The position numbers and the translations under genes were made by a program. A stretch of 64,000 nt of DNA from Neoaquamicrobium microcysteis (lineage in GTDB: Bacteria; Pseudomonadota; Alphaproteobacteria; Rhizobiales; Rhizobiaceae), in NCBI RefSeq assembly GCF_008180155.1, contig NZ_VSZS01000054.1:85474-149473 (forward strand), read 5' to 3'. This document shows, in pieces, positions 8,421-14,993 of this stretch (position 1 is its first letter; each line of letters begins with the position of its first letter). The notes under the pieces are model-generated. The model saw nothing but the letters and a program-made list of their open reading frames with translations. It did no database searches and was not told the origin of the DNA.

Positions 8421-8756
8421 TTATCGGCGGGAAAGCAGGGCGAGGAAGTAGCCCACGCCCACCGCGATCGCCAGCGACGTGATCGGCTTCTCGCGAACCG
8501 CGTCCGTCACCTGCGCCTCGATGTCGTTGGCGTTGGCGCGGATGCTCTCGACCGCCGCTTCGCCCTTGACCCGAAGCTGCTCCGCACCCTCTGCCGCCGC
8601 GCGTCTAGCGGCAGAGTAGGAGTGCTCGCCCGTCTTCGACAGCTGATCGGCAAGCCGGGCTACATCTTCGCGGAGACGTGCGATTTCGGCTTCCAGATCC
8701 TCGGGATTGGCTTTGGTGCCGTTGCCGCTTCTGGTTGCCCTGGGTGCTGTCGCCAT
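8421..8756 (-). CDS. DUF883 (ElaB/YqjD-like) protein
   Basis: A 111-residue protein with a long helical, Ala/Glu-rich coiled-coil region (about 17-90) and a C-terminal membrane anchor, TSLAIAVGVGYFLALLSRR. This is the architecture of ElaB/YqjD, inner-membrane proteins associated with ribosomes in stationary phase in E. coli. AAGGAG lies upstream of the ATG at 8756. It is first gene of a pair with the YqjE-like gene, and an EcfG-type promoter lies 32 bp upstream. Confidence 0.85.
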   Translation of the reverse strand: MATAPRATRSGNGTKANPEDLEAEIARLREDVARLADQLSKTGEHSYSAARRAAAEGAEQLRVKGEAAVESIRANANDIEAQVTDAVREKPITSLAIAVGVGYFLALLSRR

Positions 8757-8787
8757 CTCGATACTCCTTGTTGTATTGCCGCCTCAC

Positions 8788-8812
8788 AACGCGCCACCAT
8801 AGCGCAGGTTCC
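8788..8812 (-). promoter_or_regulatory. Candidate EcfG promoter of the DUF883-YqjE pair
   Basis: Minus-strand GGAAC (8812-8808), 16-nt spacer, CGTT (8791-8788). It ends 32 bp before the DUF883 ATG and 7 bp from the Crp/Fnr gene stop, so it occupies the whole intergenic gap. Confidence 0.7.
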
Positions 8813-8818
8813 GCCTTG

Positions 8819-9574
8819 TCAGATGAACGGGCGGATGCCCTCGTCGGACGGGTCCCATCCCGACAGCGCGGCGAGCTGGTCGAGGTCCAGAACCTCGCAG
8901 CCCTTGTCTCGCCAGCGGATCAGATTTTTCTGTACCAGCTTCCGCACTGTCTTGTTCGTATGCACCAGCGACAGGCCGAGCGTATCTGCAAGATGCTGCT
9001 GCGTCAGCGGAAGCAGCGGCGCGGAACCGTTGAACATGCCGACCGCGCTTGCCCGGTTGGTGAGGAACGCGATGAGGTAGGCGAGCCTCTCCAGCGCGGT
9101 GCGCCGGCCCACGCTCAGCAGGTTCTCGTCGAGCATGCACTCCTCGCGCGATGCAAGCCAGGTCACGTCGTAGGCAAGATCCGGGTGCTCGCGATAGAGC
9201 GACATGAGTTCGCTACGCTCGAAGACACACAGGGTCATCGGCGAGAGCGTTTCGATGGAGTGCTGCATCTCGCCCATCAGGCTGCCCTGAAGGCCGATGA
9301 GGTCTCCGGGCATGACGTAGTTGACGATCTGGCGGCGGCCGTCGGGAAGAAGCTTGTAGCGGAACCCCCAACCCATGAGCACGGTATAAAGATGCGGGTT
9401 GCGCGTTCCCTCGGCGAGGACCGTCGCGCTTCTGTCGACCGAGAGTTCGCCCCGTTTCAACCGGGATACGAAGTCCAGTTCCTTCTTGTTGAAGTCGCGG
9501 AAAACCTTGCGGCGCATGAGGGGGCACTGCTCACAGGGAAACTTGCGCTCGGAGCGCGCCGCCGGTTCCTTCAT
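8819..9574 (-). CDS. Crp/Fnr-family transcriptional regulator
   Basis: A 251-residue regulator: N-terminal FPCEQCPL with two Cys at 14 and 17, a cNMP-binding-like beta barrel (about 35-150) containing PGDLIGLQGSL, and a C-terminal winged helix (about 170-240) with the HTH QQHLADTLGLSLVHTNKTVRKL. The four-Cys pattern of oxygen-sensing Fnr is absent, so an Fe-S cluster is unlikely and the effector is unknown. It is divergent from the response-regulator gene at 9722 across a 147-bp gap, so the two could share regulation. Confidence 0.86.
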   Translation of the reverse strand: MKEPAARSERKFPCEQCPLMRRKVFRDFNKKELDFVSRLKRGELSVDRSATVLAEGTRNPHLYTVLMGWGFRYKLLPDGRRQIVNYVMPGDLIGLQGSLMGEMQHSIETLSPMTLCVFERSELMSLYREHPDLAYDVTWLASREECMLDENLLSVGRRTALERLAYLIAFLTNRASAVGMFNGSAPLLPLTQQHLADTLGLSLVHTNKTVRKLVQKNLIRWRDKGCEVLDLDQLAALSGWDPSDEGIRPFI

Positions 9575-9721
9575 CTCAATACCCCCGCTTGCTGGACGAC
9601 GTTGCAGACTCGCACTCGTGCCCGTGAACGCCTGACCAATGGTAAGGTTGCGCCTGCATCTTTTTTAAATGACAGCAAAGCGAATATCCGACACATATTG
9701 CAATTTACGGAGGCTACATCA

Positions 9722-10099
9722 TTGCACGACGCACCGCTCGCCGGCATGCATGTCCTTGTTATGGAAGATGAATTCCTTATCGCCATGGATGTCGAGGAGC
9801 TGTGCCGTGAGCATGGTGCCGCGGACGTGACGATCGTACGCCGGCTCGACGAGCTTGGCGGCCGCTCTATAGAGCAGGAAGTCAATGTCGCGATCCTCGA
9901 CGTGATGCTTGGCGGCACCTCGACGACCGACTTCGCCCGCACGCTGACGCAGCATCGCATCCCGTTCGTCTTTGCGACCGGCTACACCGATTTCGAGGAG
10001 CATGTGGATGCTGGCGTCGAGGTCGTAGGCAAGCCCTATTCGGCCGCCGAACTGATCGCCGCGCTGGAGCGGGCGATGGCCCGCTCCAATAAAGGCTAG
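9722..10099 (+). CDS. Single-domain response regulator of the FAT GUY type
   Basis: A 125-residue stand-alone receiver. Acidic pocket MEDE, phospho-acceptor Asp in AILDVML, the signature PFVFATGY and Lys in VGKPY are all present. The PFxFATGY signature defines the FAT GUY family (SdrG of Sphingomonas, MrrA of Caulobacter), which relays phosphate from HRXXN kinases to PhyR. The start is most likely TTG 9722, because GGAGG sits 8 nt upstream; the first ATG (9746) would leave two N-terminal turns off and has no ribosome site. It is located between a Crp/Fnr gene and the convergent ecfG gene. Confidence 0.85.
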   Translation: MHDAPLAGMHVLVMEDEFLIAMDVEELCREHGAADVTIVRRLDELGGRSIEQEVNVAILDVMLGGTSTTDFARTLTQHRIPFVFATGYTDFEEHVDAGVEVVGKPYSAAELIAALERAMARSNKG

Positions 10100-10106
10100 C
10101 TGCCGG

Positions 10107-10655
10107 TCAGGCGGCGTTGGACCCCATCACCTGGGCGGAAATCGCGTCGGGACCGTAGTCCGCCTCACCCGAAACGTTGAGGATTTCCTGAAGCCGGCTG
10201 CGAGCGCGGCTCACACGGCTCTTGATCGTACCGACGGCGCAGTCGCAGATCTCGGCTGCTTCCTCGTAGGAGAAGCCCGACGCGCCGATGAGGATGATCG
10301 CCTCGCGCTGGTCTTCCGGCAGAGTTTCGAGCGCCGCGCGGAAATCGTCGAGGTCGAGCGATCCCTGCTGGGCGGGATGCACGGCGAGCCTTGCCGTGAT
10401 GACGCCGTCGCTGTCCTGCACCTCGCGGCCGCGCTTGCGCATCTGGGAGTAGAACTCATTGCGCAGGATGGTGAACACCCACGCCTTGAGGTTGGTGCCC
10501 ATCTGGAAAGAGGCCTGCTTGTCCCACGCCTTGACCAGGGTTTCCTGGACGAGGTCGTCGGCCTTGTCGGCGTTCTGTGCCAGCGACATGGCGAACGCAC
10601 GCAGGCTGGGGATGGCGCCGAGCAAATCCTGCTTGAAGGTCGATTCGTCGGCCAT
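10107..10655 (-). CDS. ecfG: EcfG-family general stress sigma factor
   Basis: A sigma factor of about 182 residues. Region 2 (about 15-80) includes ADDLVQETLVKAW, and region 4 (about 115-165) includes LPEDQREAIILIGASGFSYEEAAEI and an HTH with GTIKSRVSRAR. It lies directly after nepR and convergent to the receiver gene, which identifies it as EcfG rather than a generic ECF. ATG 10655 is used; GTG 10661 overlaps the nepR stop (GTGA) and is an alternative. When PhyR is phosphorylated it binds NepR, freeing this sigma factor to read GGAAC-N16-CGTT promoters. Confidence 0.93.
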   Translation of the reverse strand: MADESTFKQDLLGAIPSLRAFAMSLAQNADKADDLVQETLVKAWDKQASFQMGTNLKAWVFTILRNEFYSQMRKRGREVQDSDGVITARLAVHPAQQGSLDLDDFRAALETLPEDQREAIILIGASGFSYEEAAEICDCAVGTIKSRVSRARSRLQEILNVSGEADYGPDAISAQVMGSNAA

Positions 10656-10657
10656 CT

Positions 10658-10876
10658 TCACTTGCCTTCGCGTTCGGGTTCGCGCGAAAGGGACGGCTCT
10701 TCCCTGTCCTCGAGCTGCTTCAACAGGTCTGCAAACCTGTCCGGCACATCATCGGAGACGAGTTCGTCATAATATTGCTTGAGTTTGCGGCCAATCTCGG
10801 TATTCGGCCCAAGAGTATCACTGCGGTTTCCCGCTTTTCCCTGGCCACCCGCTGCGGCCGACATATTTGGCTTCAT
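10658..10876 (-). CDS. nepR: NepR anti-sigma factor
   Basis: A 72-residue protein with the NepR core: IGRKLKQYYDELVSDDVPDRFADLLKQLE, the two-helix element that binds EcfG or PhyR. The N-terminus is Gly/Asn/Ser-rich and likely disordered, and the tail is charged. ATG 10876 has AAGGAA upstream; the longer frame to 10975 would start inside the predicted promoter -10 element. Its stop overlaps the ecfG start region, so sigma and anti-sigma are co-translated. Confidence 0.92.
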   Translation of the reverse strand: MKPNMSAAAGGQGKAGNRSDTLGPNTEIGRKLKQYYDELVSDDVPDRFADLLKQLEDREEPSLSREPEREGK

Positions 10877-10974
10877 GCTGTTTCCTTGCCCCCGCTGTGC
10901 CGCATCATTCATTGCCTGGCACATATCCGCGTTGCTTGTTTCGGTCACCCGCAGGTCGACCAGTCGGATGGGCA

Positions 10975-10999
10975 AACGTATGGTCTGCGAAATCGTTCC
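10975..10999 (-). promoter_or_regulatory. Candidate EcfG promoter of nepR-ecfG (autoregulation)
   Basis: Minus-strand GGAAC (10999-10995), 16-nt spacer, CGTT (10978-10975), about 100 bp upstream of the nepR ATG. It lies back to back with the phyR promoter. Autoregulation of ecfG by this promoter type is standard in the family. Confidence 0.85.
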
Positions 11000-11008
11000 G
11001 CAAATTCT

Positions 11009-11033
11009 GGAACTTTTTTGCCGGAACCACGTT
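11009..11033 (+). promoter_or_regulatory. Candidate EcfG promoter of phyR
   Basis: GGAAC (11009-11013), 16-nt spacer, CGTT (11030-11033), 60 bp upstream of the phyR ATG. Only 9 bp separate its -35 element from that of the divergent nepR promoter. Confidence 0.85.
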
Positions 11034-11093
11034 TCAGGTCTTCGAATGCCTAATCCGGCCTTCTTTGAACGTCACTGAGGGAGACGCCTTATC

Positions 11094-11888
11094 ATGAGTT
11101 TATCTGCACGGATCGCGCCGCACTTGCCATTCCTGCGGCGCTTTTCCCGCGCCGTTACGGGTTCGCAGAACAGCGGTGACGCACTCGTCGCCGCCACGCT
11201 TGAGGCGATCATCGCCGATGTGAGCGTGTTTCCAAAACTGTCATCCGACCGCATCGCGCTCTATCGGGTCTTCACCAAGCTCTTCACCTCGGTGAGCATC
11301 AGGGTGCCCGAAGTCGAGGACGCGGCGGGCTGGGAAAGCCGCGCTGCGGCAAACCTGTCGGCGCTAGCGCCGCTGCCGCGTCAGGCGTTTCTGCTCGTCG
11401 CCGTCGAAGGATTCGCCGAAGACGAGGCCGCCGAGGTGCTGGATGTCGATCCCTCGCGCTTCTCCGAACTTCTGTCGCAAGCCAGCGACGAAATCTCCCG
11501 GCAGGTGGCTACCGACGTTCTCATCATCGAGGACGAGCCTCTCATCGCCATGGACATCGAGGAAATGGTCGAGAGCCTCGGTCATCGCGTGGTCGGCACC
11601 GCGCGCACCCACAAGGAAGCCGTGGCGCTGTTTTCCAGCAAGCGGCCCAAGATGGTGCTGGCGGACATCCAGCTCGCCGACGGTTCGTCGGGCATCGACG
11701 CGGTGAACGAAATCCTCGCCGGCACCCCGGTCCCGGTGATCTTCATCACCGCGTTCCCGGAACGCCTGCTTACGGGCGAACGGCCAGAGCCGGCCTTCCT
11801 CGTCACCAAGCCGTTCAATCCGGACATGGTGAAGGCGCTCATCAGCCAGGCGCTGTTCTTCGACCGTCAGGCGAAGGCGGCAGCATAA
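11094..11888 (+). CDS. phyR: PhyR, response regulator with sigma-like anti-anti-sigma domain
   Basis: A 264-residue protein. Residues 1 to about 125 form an ECF-sigma-like domain lacking normal promoter-recognition residues, and residues about 137-258 form a receiver: IIEDEPLIAMDIEE, phospho-acceptor Asp in VLADIQLADG, Thr/Ser switch FITAFP and Lys in VTKPF. On phosphorylation the sigma-like domain sequesters NepR and releases EcfG. It is divergent from nepR-ecfG with an EcfG-type promoter upstream and a strong terminator downstream. Confidence 0.95.
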   Translation: MSLSARIAPHLPFLRRFSRAVTGSQNSGDALVAATLEAIIADVSVFPKLSSDRIALYRVFTKLFTSVSIRVPEVEDAAGWESRAAANLSALAPLPRQAFLLVAVEGFAEDEAAEVLDVDPSRFSELLSQASDEISRQVATDVLIIEDEPLIAMDIEEMVESLGHRVVGTARTHKEAVALFSSKRPKMVLADIQLADGSSGIDAVNEILAGTPVPVIFITAFPERLLTGERPEPAFLVTKPFNPDMVKALISQALFFDRQAKAAA

Positions 11889-11918
11889 GCGCAGCGCATC
11901 ATGCTTCCCAAGCGAGAA

Positions 11919-11946
11919 AGGCCGCCGTTTTCGGCGGTCTTTTTTC
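11919..11946 (+). terminator. Rho-independent terminator of phyR
   Basis: GCCGCCG (11921-11927), loop TTTT, CGGCGGT (11932-11938), followed by a run of T to 11945. It begins 33 bp after the phyR stop. Confidence 0.85.
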
Positions 11947-11982
11947 GTTCGACCCCCATTAAACGCCGCCCTTGCCGCATAC

Positions 11983-12007
11983 GGAACAAAAGACGGAACA
12001 GGGCGTT
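11983..12007 (+). promoter_or_regulatory. Candidate EcfG promoter of the DUF1328 gene
   Basis: GGAAC (11983-11987), 16-nt spacer, CGTT (12004-12007), 29 bp before the ATG at 12037. A second GGAAC at 11995 does not have a CGTT at the right distance. Confidence 0.75.
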
Positions 12008-12036
12008 TTCATGCACAAATTCCAAGGAGATAGACC

Positions 12037-12204
12037 ATGCTTTACTGGACGCTCGTGTTTCTCGTCGTCGCGATCATCGCCGGTGCGCTTGGCTTCGGCG
12101 GCATCGCAGGCGCTTCGGCCGGGATCGCGCAGATCCTGTTCTTCATATTCCTCGCCTTCCTGGTGATCTCGCTGATTGCGGGTCTGATGCGCCGGGCAGG
12201 CTAG
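12037..12204 (+). CDS. DUF1328 (YtjA-like) small membrane protein, 55 aa
   Basis: A 55-residue protein starting [16 protein letters not shown], with two membrane segments around a Gly-rich turn ([14 protein letters not shown]) and a short basic tail, MRRAG. This is the typical DUF1328/YtjA pattern and length. AAGGAGA lies 7 nt before the ATG. Homologs are common stress-induced membrane proteins with no known biochemical role. The EcfG-type promoter directly upstream and its place between phyR and the sensor kinase make it a likely general stress regulon member. Confidence 0.88.
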   Translation: MLYWTLVFLVVAIIAGALGFGGIAGASAGIAQILFFIFLAFLVISLIAGLMRRAG

Positions 12205-12333
12205 AGGACAGGTCTCGGTGGCTGCCCTAGGGCATCACCGGGCTGGCGGAGTTCGCAGACCCCTCAGCTCGCACTTCGCCAACCGTCGGACGATGCAAAG
12301 GATCAACTTTGCGTCGTCCGGCGGCGTTTCTGA

Positions 12334-12358
12334 GGAACCCGGGGCGGTAAGCTTCGTT
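12334..12358 (+). promoter_or_regulatory. Candidate EcfG promoter of the HRXXN sensor kinase
   Basis: GGAAC (12334-12338), 16-nt spacer, CGTT (12355-12358), about 120 bp upstream of the kinase start. The rest of the 12205-12479 gap shows no gene. Confidence 0.68.
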
Positions 12359-12479
12359 GCATAAGCGGGGTGGAAGCGGGAGCATAGGTTTCGTATGCGT
12401 CGGGCTTGATGCCATTGTGTGAGGACGCGAAAATGTATTCGCTGGAAGTCGGGGTAAGCCAGTGGAAGTGAGGCGGGGA

Positions 12480-13430
12480 ATGTTGCGCGCCTTGCGCAAC
12501 ACCGGCATCATCGTCATCTACCAGACGACCGATTTGCGTGTGCGGTGGGGCCAGAACGTTCCTGCGGAATGGTCTGCCGACGACATCGCGGGCAAGACCG
12601 ACAGCGATTTCATGCCCGGCAATTCGGTAGATCGCATCATCGAGCGCAAGCACGCGGTGCTGGCTTCCGGCGCGCCGGAGATGCTCGAGTTCCGCGCCGG
12701 AACCGAGGATGGCGGGCGCTGGTATGACATGTGGATCGACGCCGACCTCGATGACGACGGCGTCATCAGCGGCGTGGTGACGACGATCGTCGAGGTCACC
12801 GAACGCAAACGCCGCGAGCAGACGTTGCGCACGCTGCTGCGCGAAGTCAGCCACCGGTCGAAGAATCTCCTCGCCATCATCCAGAGCATCGCGACCCAGA
12901 CCGGCCGCTACTCGCCGAGCATCGACGCGTTTCTCGATCGCTTTCGCGGGCGGTTGCAGTCGCTTGCGTCGTCACAGGATCTGGTGACGTCGTCCAACTG
13001 GCGCGGCGCCATGCTGAGCGAGCTCGTGGAAGGACAGATCGCCCGCTACCGCGGCGAGGCTCACAACGGCGTCACGCTGGAAGGCGTCGATGTGTACCTC
13101 AATCCCAATGCCGCGCTGCATATCGGGCTGGCCCTTCATGAGCTCGTCGTGAACTCGATGAGCCACGGCGCGCTGGCGCACCCTAACGGCCGTGCAAGGC
13201 TCGTCAGCACGCTCAAGCCGGGGGAGGGCGATGGCGCCGCCCCGTCGCTCGTGCTGACGTGGAGCGAGCATACCGACGCCTCGGAGATGCAGGAGGAAAA
13301 GCGCTTCGGCAGCGTGGCGCTCGAGCGGGTCGTGCCGCTCTCGCTCGAAGGCAAGGCCGAGTTCGAATTCACCGACGATCGCCTGAATTACCGGCTGGAA
13401 GTTCCGGCAGCTAATTTCGAGGCTGACTGA
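12480..13430 (+). CDS. HRXXN-type (HWE/HisKA_2) PAS sensor histidine kinase
   Basis: About 316 residues, with no membrane segment. A PAS domain (about 1-110) is followed by the phospho-acceptor helix LREVSHRSKNLLAIIQSIATQT; its HRSKN fits the HRXXN motif of kinases that feed PhyR. An HATPase region follows: LHELVVNSMSHGAL as N-box and FGSVALERVVP towards the end. The glycine-rich G1/G2 boxes look divergent. ATG 12480 with GAGGCGGGGA upstream is used; GTG 12462 is an alternative. Placement beside phyR and an EcfG-type promoter suggest it is a cytoplasmic input kinase of the stress cascade. Confidence 0.86.
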   Translation: MLRALRNTGIIVIYQTTDLRVRWGQNVPAEWSADDIAGKTDSDFMPGNSVDRIIERKHAVLASGAPEMLEFRAGTEDGGRWYDMWIDADLDDDGVISGVVTTIVEVTERKRREQTLRTLLREVSHRSKNLLAIIQSIATQTGRYSPSIDAFLDRFRGRLQSLASSQDLVTSSNWRGAMLSELVEGQIARYRGEAHNGVTLEGVDVYLNPNAALHIGLALHELVVNSMSHGALAHPNGRARLVSTLKPGEGDGAAPSLVLTWSEHTDASEMQEEKRFGSVALERVVPLSLEGKAEFEFTDDRLNYRLEVPAANFEAD

Positions 13431-13486
13431 CACTGCCAGCCTCGGGCTACCCCGGGCCGCGCCTCCGACAATTCAAGCGCAAAAGA

Positions 13487-13515
13487 AAAAGCCGGTCGTG
13501 AGACCGGCTTTTTAA
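13487..13515 (+). terminator. Rho-independent terminator of the sensor kinase gene
   Basis: AGCCGGTC (13491-13498), loop GTGA, GACCGGCT (13503-13510), then TTTT. It lies 57 bp after the kinase stop; an A-run on the other side makes it potentially bidirectional. Confidence 0.85.
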
Positions 13516-13653
13516 GAAGGCGATCGGGGGAAATCGCACCTCTTTGGGCGTTCGTTCGCATTTGGGGGGGCGATTGGGGGCTGCGAACGACCGCTTGCAT
13601 CGACATAACGGGTGATTGACCATATGGTTCCACCATTGGTGAAGATTTTTGAG

Positions 13654-13678
13654 GGAACATCTCCGACGGAGGAACGTT
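13654..13678 (+). promoter_or_regulatory. Candidate EcfG promoter upstream of a 59-aa membrane protein
   Basis: GGAAC (13654-13658), 16-nt spacer, CGTT (13675-13678). The nearest downstream gene on the strand begins at 13830, leaving a leader of about 145 nt that contains a palindromic repeat. Confidence 0.6.
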
Positions 13679-13698
13679 CAAAGGCGATCAGATCGCTT

Positions 13699-13749
13699 AG
13701 ACCGTGATGCCGAAAATTGGGAACCGGTTTTCGGACGACATCATGGTCT
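13699..13749. repeat. Rhizobial-type intergenic palindrome (about 51 bp)
   Basis: AGACCGTGATG (13699-13709) pairs with CATCATGGTCT at the other end with one mismatch, and CCGAAAA pairs with TTTTCGG around GGAACCGG. I recall near-identical GGAACCGGTTTTCGG-containing palindromes dispersed in rhizobial genomes. It may form a hairpin in the leader of the downstream small gene. Confidence 0.65.
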
Positions 13750-13829
13750 AGCTTATCGATTTAGCCGCATGTATGCGACGCGGGGTGATTCCGCCCGTCT
13801 GCAACATGCTCTAGCGCGTGGAGGGGAGC

Positions 13830-14009
13830 ATGATTTCGCAGATGAACGCGGTGCAGAACGCCGCCCGGCTCGCGATGGCCGACCATCGCGCTGCCGAACC
13901 CATCCTGCTGCGCAGGCGATCGCAGGGCGGCGGCTTCCGCTACGGCCTGCTGCTGATCCCCGTCGTGCTGGTGGGGCTTGCCATTTTCGCCGCATTTCCC
14001 AGCGGCTAA
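13830..14009 (+). CDS. Small single-pass membrane protein (59 aa), function unknown
   Basis: A 59-residue protein with an amphipathic N-terminal half, a basic patch LLRRRSQGGG and one hydrophobic segment (about 39-56, GLLLIPVVLVGLAIFAA). GGAGGGGA sits just before the ATG at 13830. An in-frame GTG at 13818 is less likely because it precedes that ribosome site. No family was recognised. An EcfG-type promoter about 150 bp upstream and the neighbouring stress genes suggest a stress-induced small membrane protein. Confidence 0.62.
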   Translation: MISQMNAVQNAARLAMADHRAAEPILLRRRSQGGGFRYGLLLIPVVLVGLAIFAAFPSG

Positions 14010-14041
14010 CGGGTCTATCGGAACATCCTGAGTGACAGGAT

Positions 14042-14191
14042 CTAACGCTGCGGATTAAGGCGCTCGGCCGGAATACGCACCGTCATCTCGCCCCTGTTCG
14101 GCTCGACGTAGAGTACCAGCGCGTACATGGCGCCATAGGCCAGGCCGGCCAGGATGGCCAGCGTCATCAGGAACCTGAACAGTGTCGGCAT
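14042..14191 (-). CDS. Conserved small membrane protein (49 aa) divergent from aroK
   Basis: A 49-residue protein: [25 protein letters not shown] forms one membrane segment, followed by [18 protein letters not shown] recognise this as a small protein conserved in Rhizobiales, usually divergent from aroK; no function is known. ATG 14191 is used because the longer frame lacks ribosome site and composition. It is convergent with the 59-aa gene and 199 bp from the proposed aroK GTG. Confidence 0.75.
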   Translation of the reverse strand: MPTLFRFLMTLAILAGLAYGAMYALVLYVEPNRGEMTVRIPAERLNPQR

Positions 14192-14329
14192 AGTTCGCCC
14201 GTACGATTTCCATGTCTTCCAAGCCCGTCCCGTTATGGGACGGCTGCGGCTGCATTTCAAGGATCGCACTGCGATGCTTGACGCGAACGGCCTTTTCATG
14301 TCGATACCGCCCCGAAAGGACGGAATTGA

Positions 14330-14394
14330 TGACGAAAGCCGAGAGTCCGGTTGTCTGGAGCGACCTGGTTCTCACCGCCCGGTGCGTGCGGTGA
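14330..14394 (+). other. Short upstream ORF (21 codons) overlapping the aroK start
   Basis: An ATG at 14330 preceded by AAAGGACGG opens a 21-codon frame whose TGA (14392-14394) overlaps the proposed aroK GTG (14391) as GTGA. It is either a leader peptide coupling translation into aroK or, if a frameshift is present, the true N-terminus of AroK. Confidence 0.35.
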
Positions 14395-14993
14395 CGCTCG
14401 CTGCCGTGCCGCATTCCGCCACCGATGTCCGTGCGCTGCTCGGACGCAAGGTCGTCGTCTTCGTCGGTCTGATGGGGGCGGGAAAGACGGCCATCGGCCG
14501 AAAGCTCGCGCAGTTGCTCGACCTGCCCTTCGTCGACAGCGACCACGAGATCGAAACCGTCTCGCGCATGACCATTCCGGAACTGTTTGAACGCTACGGC
14601 GAGCCCGAATTTCGGGCCCTGGAACAGCGCGTGATCGAAAGGCTCCTGCGCGAGGGGCCGCGCGTGGTTTCCACCGGTGGCGGGGCGTTCATGAACCCGC
14701 ACACGCGCGAGGCCATCGCCTCCTTCGGCGTGTCGATCTGGCTCAAGGCCGATCTCGACCTGTTGATGGAGCGCGTCGCCAAGAAGCAGAACCGGCCGCT
14801 GCTGAAGAATGCCGATCCGCGCGCCGTCATGGCCAAGCTCATGGCCGACCGCTATCCCGTCTATGCGCAGGCCGACCTGACCGTCGAAACCCGCGATGCG
14901 AGGCGCGAGACCATCACCGAGGAAACTCTTCAGGCGCTGGCAAGCCATCTTCAGGGCCGCGCCGGGAGCGGCAGTGCAGGGGAAACGCAATGA
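14391..14993 (+). CDS. aroK: Shikimate kinase
   Basis: ATP-dependent phosphorylation of shikimate in chorismate synthesis. About 200 residues with P-loop GLMGAGKT (26-33), Asp residues in VDSDHE, STGGGAF near 95-100 and the lid QNRPLL. No ATG is available near the expected N-terminus. GTG 14391 is chosen because it overlaps the stop of a short upstream frame and gives a 20-residue lead before the P-loop; longer in-frame starts give non-homologous sequence. It overlaps aroB by ATGA at its end. Identity is secure, the start is not. Confidence 0.9.
   Translation: MTLAAVPHSATDVRALLGRKVVVFVGLMGAGKTAIGRKLAQLLDLPFVDSDHEIETVSRMTIPELFERYGEPEFRALEQRVIERLLREGPRVVSTGGGAFMNPHTREAIASFGVSIWLKADLDLLMERVAKKQNRPLLKNADPRAVMAKLMADRYPVYAQADLTVETRDARRETITEETLQALASHLQGRAGSGSAGETQ

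Larger units (their letters stand above)
13431..13829. other. Non-coding gap with terminator, EcfG-type promoter and repeat
   Basis: This 399-bp gap holds the kinase terminator (13487-13515), a GGAAC-N16-CGTT sequence (13654-13678) and a long imperfect palindrome (13699-13749). No protein-coding frame of plausible composition was seen. A small RNA starting near 13685 cannot be excluded. Confidence 0.6.

Noticed and set aside
10658..10975. Long start for NepR at 10975
   Set aside because: It would place the start inside the predicted promoter -10 element; ATG 10876 has a ribosome site and gives the normal NepR length.
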